Assembly: GCA_003249255.1 (NCBI GenBank)
Contig: QKJP01000060.1
Location: 1 to 64,000, forward strand
Source of the DNA: Bacteroidales bacterium
Lineage (GTDB): Bacteria; Bacteroidota; Bacteroidia; Bacteroidales; Marinilabiliaceae
DNA: 64,000 nt
Reading direction: 5' to 3'
A program made the position numbers and the translations under genes. Shown here in pieces: positions 9,263 through 17,408 of this stretch (positions are counted from its first letter, which is position 1; each line of letters opens with the position of its first letter). The notes beneath the pieces were generated by a model. It ran no database searches and was not told the origin of the DNA. It was given only the letters and a program-made list of their open reading frames with translations.

Positions 9263-10534
9263 TTATAGGTCAAAACCAATGTCTGAACGGAAATATTTTC
9301 CTTCAAAATTAATTTTTTGGGCATTTTCGAATGAACCTTTTAAAGCTTCATCTTTATTGGCTCCATACGAAGTTAATGCAATTACTCGTCCTCCGCTAGT
9401 TACAACCTTATTATCTTTTAAAGTAGTACCTGCGTGGAATACAATTTTATCTTTTAATGCATCTAATCCGGTGATTTCTTTACCTTTTTCGTAGTCTCCA
9501 GGATATCCACCCGAAACTAACATTACAGTTGTGGCAGCACGTTCGTCCACTTCAATGGTTTTAGATTTTAGTTCACCTGCAGCTGTTGCTTGAAAGAGTT
9601 CGACTAGATCACTTTTTAAGCGAGGCATTACAACTTCTGTTTCAGGGTCTCCCATTCGCACGTTGTATTCAATGACAAAAGGATCTTCGCCAATTTTGAT
9701 TAAGCCTATGAAAATGAATCCTTTGTAGTCGATATTATCTTTTAAAAGACCATTTACCGTAGGTTTAACAATTCGGTCGTGTACTTTTGCCATAAATGCA
9801 TCATCTGCAAAAGGAACCGGAGAAACAGCACCCATACCTCCGGTATTTAAGCCGGTATCGCCTTCGCCAATACGTTTGTAGTCTTTTGCTTCGGGTAAAA
9901 CCACGTATCCGCCTTTTCCATCAGTTAAAACAAAAACAGATAATTCAATACCATCCATAAATTCTTCGATAACAACAGTAGAACTTGCATCTCCAAATTT
10001 ACCATCTAACATGGCTTGTAATTCTGTTTCAGCTTCGTTTAAATCGTTTAGGATTAAAACACCTTTTCCGGCCGCTAAACCATCTGCCTTAAGGACGTAA
10101 GGTGCTTTTAAACGCTTTAAAAAGTCAAGACCTTCTTGTAAATTAGACGAGTTAACCGATAAATATCCGGCAGTTGGTATGTTGTGGCGTTGCATGAATA
10201 TTTTAGAATATTCTTTACTTCCTTCTAATTGAGCCCCTTCTTTACTCGGACCAATAACCGGAATGTTTGCTAGTTGCCCATCGTTTTTAAAATAGTCGCT
10301 AACACCTCGCACAAGTGGCTCTTCAGGGCCAACAACTACCATTTCTACATTGTTTTCTAAAACAAAAGTTTTGATGGCGTCAAAGTCGTTGGCATTGATG
10401 TTTACATTTTCTCCCACGTTGGCAGTTCCTGCATTGCCCGGAGCAATGTATAATTTGCTTAGTTTTTCACTCTGCGATAATTTCCAGGCCATTGCGTGTT
10501 CGCGGCCACCCGATCCTAAAAGCAAAATTTTCAT
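9263..10534 (-). CDS. purD: Phosphoribosylamine-glycine ligase (GAR synthetase)
   Basis: A 423-aa enzyme of the usual PurD length. It makes glycinamide ribonucleotide from phosphoribosylamine, glycine and ATP, the second step of de novo purine synthesis, in the cytosol. Diagnostic segments are the N-terminal [26 protein letters not shown], the ATP-grasp part [33 protein letters not shown], the catalytic [13 protein letters not shown], and [17 protein letters not shown]. It sits among envelope genes rather than with other pur genes. Gaps are 15 bp upstream and 6 bp downstream. Confidence 0.97.
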   Translation of the reverse strand: MKILLLGSGGREHAMAWKLSQSEKLSKLYIAPGNAGTANVGENVNINANDFDAIKTFVLENNVEMVVVGPEEPLVRGVSDYFKNDGQLANIPVIGPSKEGAQLEGSKEYSKIFMQRHNIPTAGYLSVNSSNLQEGLDFLKRLKAPYVLKADGLAAGKGVLILNDLNEAETELQAMLDGKFGDASSTVVIEEFMDGIELSVFVLTDGKGGYVVLPEAKDYKRIGEGDTGLNTGGMGAVSPVPFADDAFMAKVHDRIVKPTVNGLLKDNIDYKGFIFIGLIKIGEDPFVIEYNVRMGDPETEVVMPRLKSDLVELFQATAAGELKSKTIEVDERAATTVMLVSGGYPGDYEKGKEITGLDALKDKIVFHAGTTLKDNKVVTSGGRVIALTSYGANKDEALKGSFENAQKINFEGKYFRSDIGFDL

Positions 10535-10549
10535 GTGTCTCTTATCTAG

Positions 10550-11161
10550 TTACATTTTAATTTTTCGAAACTGATAGCCTTGATCTTTCAAAGCTTTTAT
10601 ACAAGCCGGAAGTGCAATGTGCATTCTGTCCCAGGCTTTGTTTGAATCGTGAAAGACAATGATAGATCCGTTTCGAACATGATTAAGTGTATTGTCGATG
10701 ACATCTTGGGCGCTTAATCGATTATCAAAGTCTTTAGAAAGTACATCCCACATTACAATTTCAGAAAATTGTTTTCTGAGTTTGGGAACATACCACGGAT
10801 AAAGCTTCCCATGCGGAGGTCTAAATAGCCTGCTTTTAATGTGCGGCATTGCTTTATCAATGTTTTCAAAATATTCTGAGCGTGAACATTTCCACGCCGG
10901 TATGTGATTGTAGGTATGATTTCCTACACTGTGCCCCTCATCAATTAATTGATTGATTAAATGAGGGTTCTTATGTGCATTTTCTCCTACGCAAAAAAAA
11001 GTGGCAGGAATTTGATGTTTCCTGAGTTCCTCTATCACCCAGATTGTTTCCGGCTCTACCGGACCATCATCAAATGTAAGATAAACCACCTTTTCTTGCT
11101 TGTTTTTTCGCCAGGATACTCCCGGAAAGAAGGCTCTTAGCCAGAAAGGTGGTTGAATCAT
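10550..11161 (-). CDS. NodB-type polysaccharide deacetylase (CE4)
   Basis: A 203-aa single-domain CE4 esterase. The full motif set is visible: TFDDGP (Asp31/Asp32), the metal triad completed by GNHTYNH (His82, His86), RPPHG (Arg114-His117), a WDVLSKDFD motif, and IIVFHDS with His171. CE4 enzymes remove N- or O-acetyl groups from chitin-like or peptidoglycan sugars. There is no clear signal peptide, so it may act in the cytoplasm on a lipid-linked intermediate or be exported in another way. It lies 11 bp after the DUF2723 gene and 15 bp before purD. Confidence 0.85.
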   Translation of the reverse strand: MIQPPFWLRAFFPGVSWRKNKQEKVVYLTFDDGPVEPETIWVIEELRKHQIPATFFCVGENAHKNPHLINQLIDEGHSVGNHTYNHIPAWKCSRSEYFENIDKAMPHIKSRLFRPPHGKLYPWYVPKLRKQFSEIVMWDVLSKDFDNRLSAQDVIDNTLNHVRNGSIIVFHDSNKAWDRMHIALPACIKALKDQGYQFRKIKM

Positions 11162-11172
11162 ACGCTTGTTAT

Positions 11173-14100
11173 TTATTGAAGTTTTAAAATGAGTCTATTA
11201 AAGTCTTTATCTAAATAATCACTCAACTCTTTTCTACCGTTTAGTAAAGCCATTTTATTTACTTCTGAATAAATGGCCATTGAACGCTGAATTTCTTGTT
11301 GTACAGCGTTTTTCTTATCTGGATCTAGAGAAGTGAAGTACTCGGTTTCTTGCATGCAAATTAATGCCAGGTCTTTTAAAATCTGATCGGCCAATTCCGT
11401 TTCTCCTAATTTGTAGTATGATTCAGCTAAGAAAATACTAAAGTAATTATGCGGGATGATTTCCGGATTAATCACCTCCATACACTTGTCTAAAATGTCT
11501 TTAGCCTTTTCATTTTTACCTTCTTCCAACAATGTAGTAGCTAGGCGTGATAAGTTATTACGGATGTTAGATGCCATTCGGATATGATTTTCATCCAAAT
11601 AAACGCGAGGATCATCTAAACCACCCCATTTGAACTTATTCATCACGTTATCATACATTTTATCGGAATAAACGCGACCAAATTGCCCATCGTTTCGTTT
11701 TGATTTGATAGGAACTACTTGGTAAGCAAATCCTTCTAATTGGAAATAATCCTCAAGCGAAGCATAGTTATCTGACCCTACCGTAACAGCAAAATACACC
11801 GGACGATTCCAATCATTGTGCGCAAGCAGATCATAAATCATCAGTTCGTTTTTAAGGATCATGCTTTTGTTGATGTCGATGTTAATCTTTGGTGTGATTA
11901 AATGAGCGGCATCTTCAGGGACAATACCCTTTTGAAGCACTTTTAAACTGTCTGCCTCAAGATAGAATTTTTTTGAAGGTAAGTATTCAATCTCACCATC
12001 GTATTGAGGAATTTGTTTTGTTTTTGGATTGTCGCTTGCCACGAAATTAATTCCATCTTTCAGGCTAGGGCGGTCTTTGGTGCGCTGTAATACATAAACC
12101 ATATCTCTTGTGCCGGAGACATATTGATCATGTTCCATAGAGAAAGGTAATGGATCCGAATCATAAGATTTACGCTTCATTTGATCGATGTACCAATCTG
12201 TTTGTAAATAGCTTAAATTACATACTCTAACATCGGTTCGGATACCTTCAACTTCTTGGGCATACCATAATGGGAAAGTATCGTTGTCACCATTGGTAAA
12301 GATGATGGCATTTTTTTCGCAAGAGTTGAGGTAGTTGTAGCCTATGTCGCTTGCCAAAAAACGGTGAGAACGATCATGGTCGTCCCAGTTTTCAGAAACC
12401 ATTATTCCGGGTACTAATAACAAAGCTAAAACGGTTGCGCCAATCGAAGCTCCTTCTTTGGGTACATATTTTTTTAAACCTTCTACGATACCTAAGACTC
12501 CAAGTCCTATCCAGATGCTGAAAGCATAAAATGAACCGGCATAAGCATAATCTCTTTCTCGAGGTTGGTATGGGGTTTGATTTAAGTACAATACAATGGC
12601 TAAGCCGGTTAAAAAGAACAAGGATAAAACAATCCAAAAGCCTAGTTTACCTTCTTTACCTTTAGAGTACTGGAAGGCAAGACCAATTAATCCTAGAATC
12701 AAAGGAAGCATGTAGTATTTGTTATGTCCTTTATTTTCGCTGTATTCTTTAGGTAATAATGAGGTGTCTCCGTAGCGGGCCTGATCAATAATTGGAATAC
12801 CGGTGATCCAGTTTCCTTTATGGATTTCCCCGTGCCCTTGTATGTCGTTTTGGCGTCCGGAAAAGTTCCATAAAAAGTATCTGAAATACATGTAACCAAC
12901 CTGATAGTTGAAAAAGAATTTTAGGTTCTCTATTAATGTAGGAACCATCACCATTTTTTCTTTTCCTTGATGATCTATGGTACTTACCGGCTTTCCTTCG
13001 AAGCCAGACCAAGCTTTGTAGGCTCTAATGTGATGTCCCTCACGGCTATACATGCGAGGGAAGATGTTTAGCGTGTTTTGATCGAAAATGTAAACCCCTT
13101 TTGTATCAGCAATTTCATAACGACCATCTTTTTTAATGTAAATTGGTTCCCCATTCTCTTCTTTAGCCCTCATAGATGCTTCCTGATCTATAGGTGAGTT
13201 AAAGCACTGGCCATTGAATAATGGACGGTCACCATACTGTTCGCGGTTTAAGTAAGACATTAACGAGAACACATCTTCAGGTGAATTCTGATCCATTGGA
13301 GGATTGGCGTTGGAACGAATCACAATCATGGCATAAGAAGAGTAGCCAATGATAATAACTGTTATTGCTAAAACAATGGTGTTGGCGATCACCATTCTTT
13401 GCTTGTGAGTGTAAATTATTCCTGCAACAAGAAGCGATAATAATAAGATGGCATAAAAGATTGCGCCACTGTTATATGGTAAACCAAAATCATTAACAAA
13501 TAGAAGTTCGAAAACACTCGCTAGTTTTACAACACCAGGAATAATGCCGTATAATACTCCACCCAAAATAACCGCAGATATACCTAATGCGATTAAGGTA
13601 TTATTTCTGTTGATCTCATATTTTTTGAAGTAGTAAACCAATACAATGGCCGGGATTGCCAAAAGGTTTAATAAGTGAACTCCAATGGATAAGCCCATTA
13701 AATAGGCAATTAAAATGATCCAACGGTTAGCATGAGGCTGGTCGGCTACATTTTCCCATTTAAGGATGGCCCAAAATACCACTGCTGTAAATAGTGATGA
13801 CATGGCATATACTTCACCTTCTACAGCCGAGAACCAAAAGGTATCTGAAACAGCATAAGCCAATGCGCCAACTAAACCACTTCCCATTATGGCATAGATT
13901 TGCCAGTTGGATGGCTCATCCCCGTTTTTAACCATGAGCTTTTTTGCCAGATGCGTGATGGTCCAGAATAAAAACAGAATGGTAAATGCACTTGCCAATG
14001 CCGACATGGAATTAATCATTGATGCTACCGAAGAAGCATCGGGTGCTAATAAGGTAAATAAGCGTCCCAAAATCATGAAGAAAGGTGCTCCCGGAGGGTG

Positions 14101-14247
14101 ACCTACCATTAAATTATGGGCAGTTGAAATGAACTCACCACAATCCCAAAAACTAGCGGTTGGTTCAATGGTCATTAAGTAAATGATTGCTGATATTAAA
14201 AAAGTTAACCAGCCAAGAATTAAATTTAATCGGGTGTATTGTTTCAT
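11173..14247 (-). CDS. DUF2723 (TMEM260-like) GT-C membrane protein with TPR tail
   Basis: A 1024-aa protein. The N-terminal DUF2723 region starts at the first TM and includes YLMTIEPTASFWDCGEFI with the GT-C-like DxGEF acidic motif, then PPGAPFF. Many TM helices follow to about residue 330, and a second cluster lies around 520-620. After that come a soluble domain containing NGDNDTFPLWYAQEVEG and TPR-like helices (about 905-990). DUF2723 is related to human TMEM260, an O-mannosyltransferase, so protein O-glycosylation using a polyprenol-linked sugar is a reasonable expectation. It heads the operon and has its own promoter. Confidence 0.85.
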   Translation of the reverse strand: MKQYTRLNLILGWLTFLISAIIYLMTIEPTASFWDCGEFISTAHNLMVGHPPGAPFFMILGRLFTLLAPDASSVASMINSMSALASAFTILFLFWTITHLAKKLMVKNGDEPSNWQIYAIMGSGLVGALAYAVSDTFWFSAVEGEVYAMSSLFTAVVFWAILKWENVADQPHANRWIILIAYLMGLSIGVHLLNLLAIPAIVLVYYFKKYEINRNNTLIALGISAVILGGVLYGIIPGVVKLASVFELLFVNDFGLPYNSGAIFYAILLLSLLVAGIIYTHKQRMVIANTIVLAITVIIIGYSSYAMIVIRSNANPPMDQNSPEDVFSLMSYLNREQYGDRPLFNGQCFNSPIDQEASMRAKEENGEPIYIKKDGRYEIADTKGVYIFDQNTLNIFPRMYSREGHHIRAYKAWSGFEGKPVSTIDHQGKEKMVMVPTLIENLKFFFNYQVGYMYFRYFLWNFSGRQNDIQGHGEIHKGNWITGIPIIDQARYGDTSLLPKEYSENKGHNKYYMLPLILGLIGLAFQYSKGKEGKLGFWIVLSLFFLTGLAIVLYLNQTPYQPRERDYAYAGSFYAFSIWIGLGVLGIVEGLKKYVPKEGASIGATVLALLLVPGIMVSENWDDHDRSHRFLASDIGYNYLNSCEKNAIIFTNGDNDTFPLWYAQEVEGIRTDVRVCNLSYLQTDWYIDQMKRKSYDSDPLPFSMEHDQYVSGTRDMVYVLQRTKDRPSLKDGINFVASDNPKTKQIPQYDGEIEYLPSKKFYLEADSLKVLQKGIVPEDAAHLITPKINIDINKSMILKNELMIYDLLAHNDWNRPVYFAVTVGSDNYASLEDYFQLEGFAYQVVPIKSKRNDGQFGRVYSDKMYDNVMNKFKWGGLDDPRVYLDENHIRMASNIRNNLSRLATTLLEEGKNEKAKDILDKCMEVINPEIIPHNYFSIFLAESYYKLGETELADQILKDLALICMQETEYFTSLDPDKKNAVQQEIQRSMAIYSEVNKMALLNGRKELSDYLDKDFNRLILKLQ

Positions 14248-14316
14248 TTCTGCTTATTTTCAATCAAATAGGGTGATGTTCAAAACTTATTTTCAGGGCC
14301 ATTTTCAGACCGAGGT

Positions 14317-14324
14317 CAAAAATA
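14317..14324 (-). promoter_or_regulatory. -7 element of the DUF2723-purD-carbamoyltransferase operon
   Basis: On the minus strand the sequence reads TATTTTTG, a perfect TAnnTTTG, about 70 bp before the operon's first ATG. The -33 region is poor. Confidence 0.5.
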
Positions 14325-14474
14325 CTATTTTTTACTAAATCGCTGTGTATTTTCTTTTATTAATGCTTGATGGGTTTGTGTTAAGAAGCGATAGATGTTA
14401 AGAAAAGGTTAATTTAAGACCCGATATGTCGATACGCCAAATTTAGAGTCGTATATTTACGTCAAAGAAAGAGC

Positions 14475-14801
14475 ATGTCGCAAGCGAAGTATGATTTATT
14501 TGACGAAGATGAGCAAAATATGGCTTTGTTATTTAAAGCTTTAGCGCATCCGGCAAGAATTCAGATTTTGAAGTTTTTGGCTTCCAGTGAAGTTTGTTTT
14601 TCTGGAGATCTTAGTGATGTTATTCCTTTGGGTAGAACGACTATTCATCAACATTTGAACGAACTTAAAAAGGTCGGTTTGATTCAGGGAGTTGTTGCCG
14701 GAAGTAAAACAAACTATTGCCTGAATTCTGTTGTTATAAATAAGTTGGCTTGTTCGGCCAATAGCTTATTTAACGAATTGGTTGAGACGAAATTAAAGTG
14801 A
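14475..14801 (+). CDS. arsR: ArsR-family winged-helix repressor
   Basis: 108 residues with the ArsR/SmtB pattern: LFKALAHPARIQILKFLAS, then EVCFSGDLSD, and recognition helix RTTIHQHLNELKKVGLI, followed by the wing VVAGSKTNYCL. There is one Cys near the start of the HTH (EVCF) and others at C-terminal positions, but no classic CVCDL motif, so the inducer cannot be assigned from sequence. An arsenate-reductase gene follows 188 bp later in the same direction. Control of arsenic resistance is the natural reading. Confidence 0.85.
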   Translation: MSQAKYDLFDEDEQNMALLFKALAHPARIQILKFLASSEVCFSGDLSDVIPLGRTTIHQHLNELKKVGLIQGVVAGSKTNYCLNSVVINKLACSANSLFNELVETKLK

Positions 14802-14838
14802 AATTTAAATATATATCCGGTTTGTACAATTTTTTTTA

Positions 14839-14975
14839 ACACAGGGGCACAAAGACACAGAGTTTATAAAGTTAAACTATAAACTCTGTGTCTCGGAGTC
14901 TCTGTGTTGATATATTTTTGATGTCACACCTGTTTTTTATAACATGCATAATTGCGGATATTCAAATAAATAATT
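14839..14975 (+). repeat. Dispersed repeat R2, copy 2, in the arsR-arsC gap
   Basis: This 137-bp copy is collinear with 978-1112. Its palindromic half pairs GACACAGAGTTTATA with TATAAACTCTGTGTC, which could form a long hairpin. Its right end, CATAATTGCGGATATTC, stops only 14 bp before the arsC start. It could attenuate read-through from arsR or supply the arsC 5' region. Confidence 0.8.
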
Positions 14976-14989
14976 TTAAAATAGAAAAT

Positions 14990-15409
14990 ATGAAAGTTTT
15001 AATTCTTTGTACCGGAAACAGTTGCCGTAGTCAAATGGCTCACGGTTTTTTACAATCGTTTGATGAAAACATCGAAGTGTTTTCGGCAGGTACCGAAGCG
15101 TCGGGTAAACTAAACCCCGGAGCAGTAAAAGCAATGGCCGAAATTGGAATTGATATCAGTGGACATACTTCAGATTCTGTAGAAAAGTATTTAAATGAAG
15201 AATGGGATTATGTGATTACGGTATGCGGTGGAGCCAATGAGTCTTGTCCTGCCTTTGTAGGGAACGTCAAAAATAGATTACACATTGGTTTTGATGATCC
15301 ATCTCATGCAACCGGAACAGAGGAGTTCATCTGGAGCGAATTTGTTCGTGTGAGAGATGAGATTAAGGAACGGTTTTATCAGTTTTATCTTGAGCAGATT
15401 AAGCGCTAA
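14990..15409 (+). CDS. arsC: Thioredoxin-coupled arsenate reductase (LMW-PTP fold)
   Basis: 139 residues. I chose the ATG at 14990 because the family starts directly with the beta strand KVLILCTGNSCRS. The P-loop CTGNSCR holds the nucleophile Cys7. The redox pair needed for the S. aureus-type relay is present as CGGANESC (cysteines seven apart), followed by the substrate loop GFDDPSHATGTEEF. It reduces arsenate to arsenite using thioredoxin. No arsenite efflux gene (acr3/arsB) is seen in the window, so export must be encoded elsewhere or the operon is incomplete. Confidence 0.88.
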   Translation: MKVLILCTGNSCRSQMAHGFLQSFDENIEVFSAGTEASGKLNPGAVKAMAEIGIDISGHTSDSVEKYLNEEWDYVITVCGGANESCPAFVGNVKNRLHIGFDDPSHATGTEEFIWSEFVRVRDEIKERFYQFYLEQIKR

Positions 15410-15416
15410 TTTATGT

Positions 15417-15456
15417 TCATGGGCTGATGAGTTGATGAGCTGATGTGCTAATGGGT
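15417..15456. repeat. Copy of dispersed repeat R3 (cacatcagcacatta type)
   Basis: Degenerate units GATGAGTTGATGAGCTGATG and TGCTAATG immediately follow arsC. The reverse complement recurs at many gene ends in the window. Confidence 0.6.
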
Positions 15457-15536
15457 AAAAAACACAAATGATTGATGTTTCAAAATGATGATTGTACGTT
15501 TTTTAGTAAATTAAGTATAAACTAAATCTTCATATC

Positions 15537-15890
15537 ATGACAAATAATCAACCTAACCTTATTCTCGAATTAACATTTCAGTTTTCTTTAGATATTATTG
15601 AGTTTTGTGAGGTGCTTGAGGTGAAAAGAAAGTATGTAATTGCAAACCAGTTATTGAAATCAGGAACTTCAATTGGGGCAAATGCAAGAGAGGCTCAAGG
15701 TGCGGAAAGTAGAGCTGATTTTGTTCACAAGCTAAAGATTGCAGCTTAAGAAGCTGAGGAAACAGAGTATTGGTTATTGCTTTGTAAGTTTTCAAAAAGT
15801 TATCCAACTGACGACAGTTTAATTGGAAATCTTGTAAGAATTAAAAAAGTCTTGAGTAGAATAATTAGTACATCAAAGGCTAATAGATAA
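15537..15890 (+). pseudogene. Four-helix-bundle (23S rRNA IVS-type) protein with a nonsense codon
   Basis: The frame encodes 117 residues, the usual length of the four-helix-bundle/S23 family, with the family signature QLLKSGTSIGANAREAQGAE and ADFVHKLKIAA. A TAA at 15747-15749 then replaces what is normally a Lys codon in KIAAKEAEETEYWL. The same frame continues after it with EAEETEYWLLLCKFSKSY and ends KANR. One A-to-T change explains the break; no indel is needed. The family is of uncertain function and is often mobile or found inside rRNA intervening sequences. Flanks are R3 repeats on both sides. Confidence 0.85.
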
Positions 15891-15902
15891 AGTTTATTTT
15901 AT

Positions 15903-15936
15903 CAGTACATTAATTCATTGGCACATCAGCACATCC
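15903..15936. repeat. Copy of dispersed repeat R3
   Basis: GTACATTAATTCATTGGCAC and ATCAGCACATC lie between the broken four-helix gene and the 3' end of the M28 peptidase. Same units as the copies at 35085 and 40605. Confidence 0.55.
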
Positions 15937-15949
15937 AAAATTTTAAAAA

Positions 15950-17398
15950 TTAATCAACATCATTAGCAATAAGGTAAATCATCGTAAAAATCAACTTCGC
16001 TCTTTTCTCCATTAATTCATAATTTAATTTATCAGGCGTGTCGGTGGTTTTGTGGTAGTCTTTATGCAAACCACTGAAGAAACCAAGGGATGGAATATTT
16101 TTTTTATGAAACGCATAGAGGTCGCATCGTTCAATCAGGTTACCATATATTTCTTTGTCTTCGTAATCGTATTGAAGAGCTAAGGGTTCTTTAATCAAGC
16201 TGTTGGCAAGGTGGCAGATAGAATCCAGTTTGGGGTATTCACGGCTGCCTAATAAATAGACGTAGTTGTCTTTATGTGTTGAATCTGTACGGCCAATCAT
16301 ATCTATATTGATGTTGGCTTTTATCTCAAAGCGGTGTTGTTCTGGATGGTCTGAAAAGTAGTGTGCGCCTAATAAACCCTTTTCTTCCCCAGAGGTGGCA
16401 ATGAAAATTAAGTTTTTATCACAAGGCTTTGATAGTTGAGAAAAAGTTTTGGCTAATTCTAATAATACCGAAGTACCACTGGCATTATCGTCAGCTCCAT
16501 AGTAAATTCCCCTTCGATTAGCCCCTACGTGATCATAATGTGCTGTAATAACAATTGATTCATTTTGGTTACCGGAGCCCGGGATATAGGCAATCACATT
16601 TTCAGTGGGCTTAGCGAGCTTTTTAATCGGACTAAATAGTTTGATGTTTGTACTTTTTACCGTTTTTATGCTATCTAATGAAGTCATCTTCTCTAAGTTA
16701 CTGAAAGGCCTGGTAAAGAGTGAACTGCATAATTGGGGTTGAGTGATAAATGTGCTGAAAGTTGTATCTGAATTTTGGAGATCTTGAATACGAATGGATC
16801 TTCTTCGTTGCGGTCCATAAACCTTCTTGGCTTCTTTAAACGCCTCCTGATTGCCTCTTTGAGACCAAAAAAGTTTTGTTGCCCCCATATTTTTAGCTAA
16901 CCGTGAACTTACGGAAAGCTCATCAAGGGTGCTGAGAATTACAAAAACAGCTTTGTCTTGGATGGAGAGTTCTTTTAAGATTTCTTCAGAGCCATTTCCG
17001 GCAAAAACTAAATCAAGTTTCAGTGTGTCAGCAAATGGTGTATGAGAGTTATAATGAATGAATTGCTTGAAACCTGCAAAAGTATCTTTTTGATGAATCA
17101 GAGAATAGCCTTGCCATTTGATGGTTCCAAGTTCAAAAGTTTGAAAATAAGTTGTGTCATTCAAGGGTGTGAGTTGGAGGGAGGAAAAGTAATCAGAAAT
17201 GTATTTGGCAGCTTTTTTTTGTCCCGGAGATCCAGTTTCTCGTCCATTAAGGCTGTCTGAAGCTAGGATGTACACGTTATTTTTTAGATCAGTAGCATTA
17301 ATCGGTTTTAGGAATTTTCGTTTAAACTTACTTTGTTGGGCATAAAAACTTGTTGAAGCAATTGTAAATAGTCCTAAAAATAAAATTATGTACTTCAT
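15950..17398 (-). CDS. Secreted M28-family zinc aminopeptidase
   Basis: A 482-aa precursor with a signal peptide (first 20 residues, ending FYAQ). The family's N-terminal mark SLNGRETGSPGQKKAAKYI is present. The two-zinc site is visible: His287 in AHYDH, Asp303 in GADDNASG, Glu338/Glu339 in SGEEKGLLG, Asp366 in NIDMIGR and a late His in DYHKTTDTPDK. A PA-like insert lies between about residues 90 and 250. It probably cleaves N-terminal residues from peptides in the periplasm or outside the cell. It lies 10 bp downstream of the DUF5916 gene, so the two are probably co-transcribed. Confidence 0.9.
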   Translation of the reverse strand: MKYIILFLGLFTIASTSFYAQQSKFKRKFLKPINATDLKNNVYILASDSLNGRETGSPGQKKAAKYISDYFSSLQLTPLNDTTYFQTFELGTIKWQGYSLIHQKDTFAGFKQFIHYNSHTPFADTLKLDLVFAGNGSEEILKELSIQDKAVFVILSTLDELSVSSRLAKNMGATKLFWSQRGNQEAFKEAKKVYGPQRRRSIRIQDLQNSDTTFSTFITQPQLCSSLFTRPFSNLEKMTSLDSIKTVKSTNIKLFSPIKKLAKPTENVIAYIPGSGNQNESIVITAHYDHVGANRRGIYYGADDNASGTSVLLELAKTFSQLSKPCDKNLIFIATSGEEKGLLGAHYFSDHPEQHRFEIKANINIDMIGRTDSTHKDNYVYLLGSREYPKLDSICHLANSLIKEPLALQYDYEDKEIYGNLIERCDLYAFHKKNIPSLGFFSGLHKDYHKTTDTPDKLNYELMEKRAKLIFTMIYLIANDVD

Positions 17399-17408
17399 AT
17401 AGAGTGTT

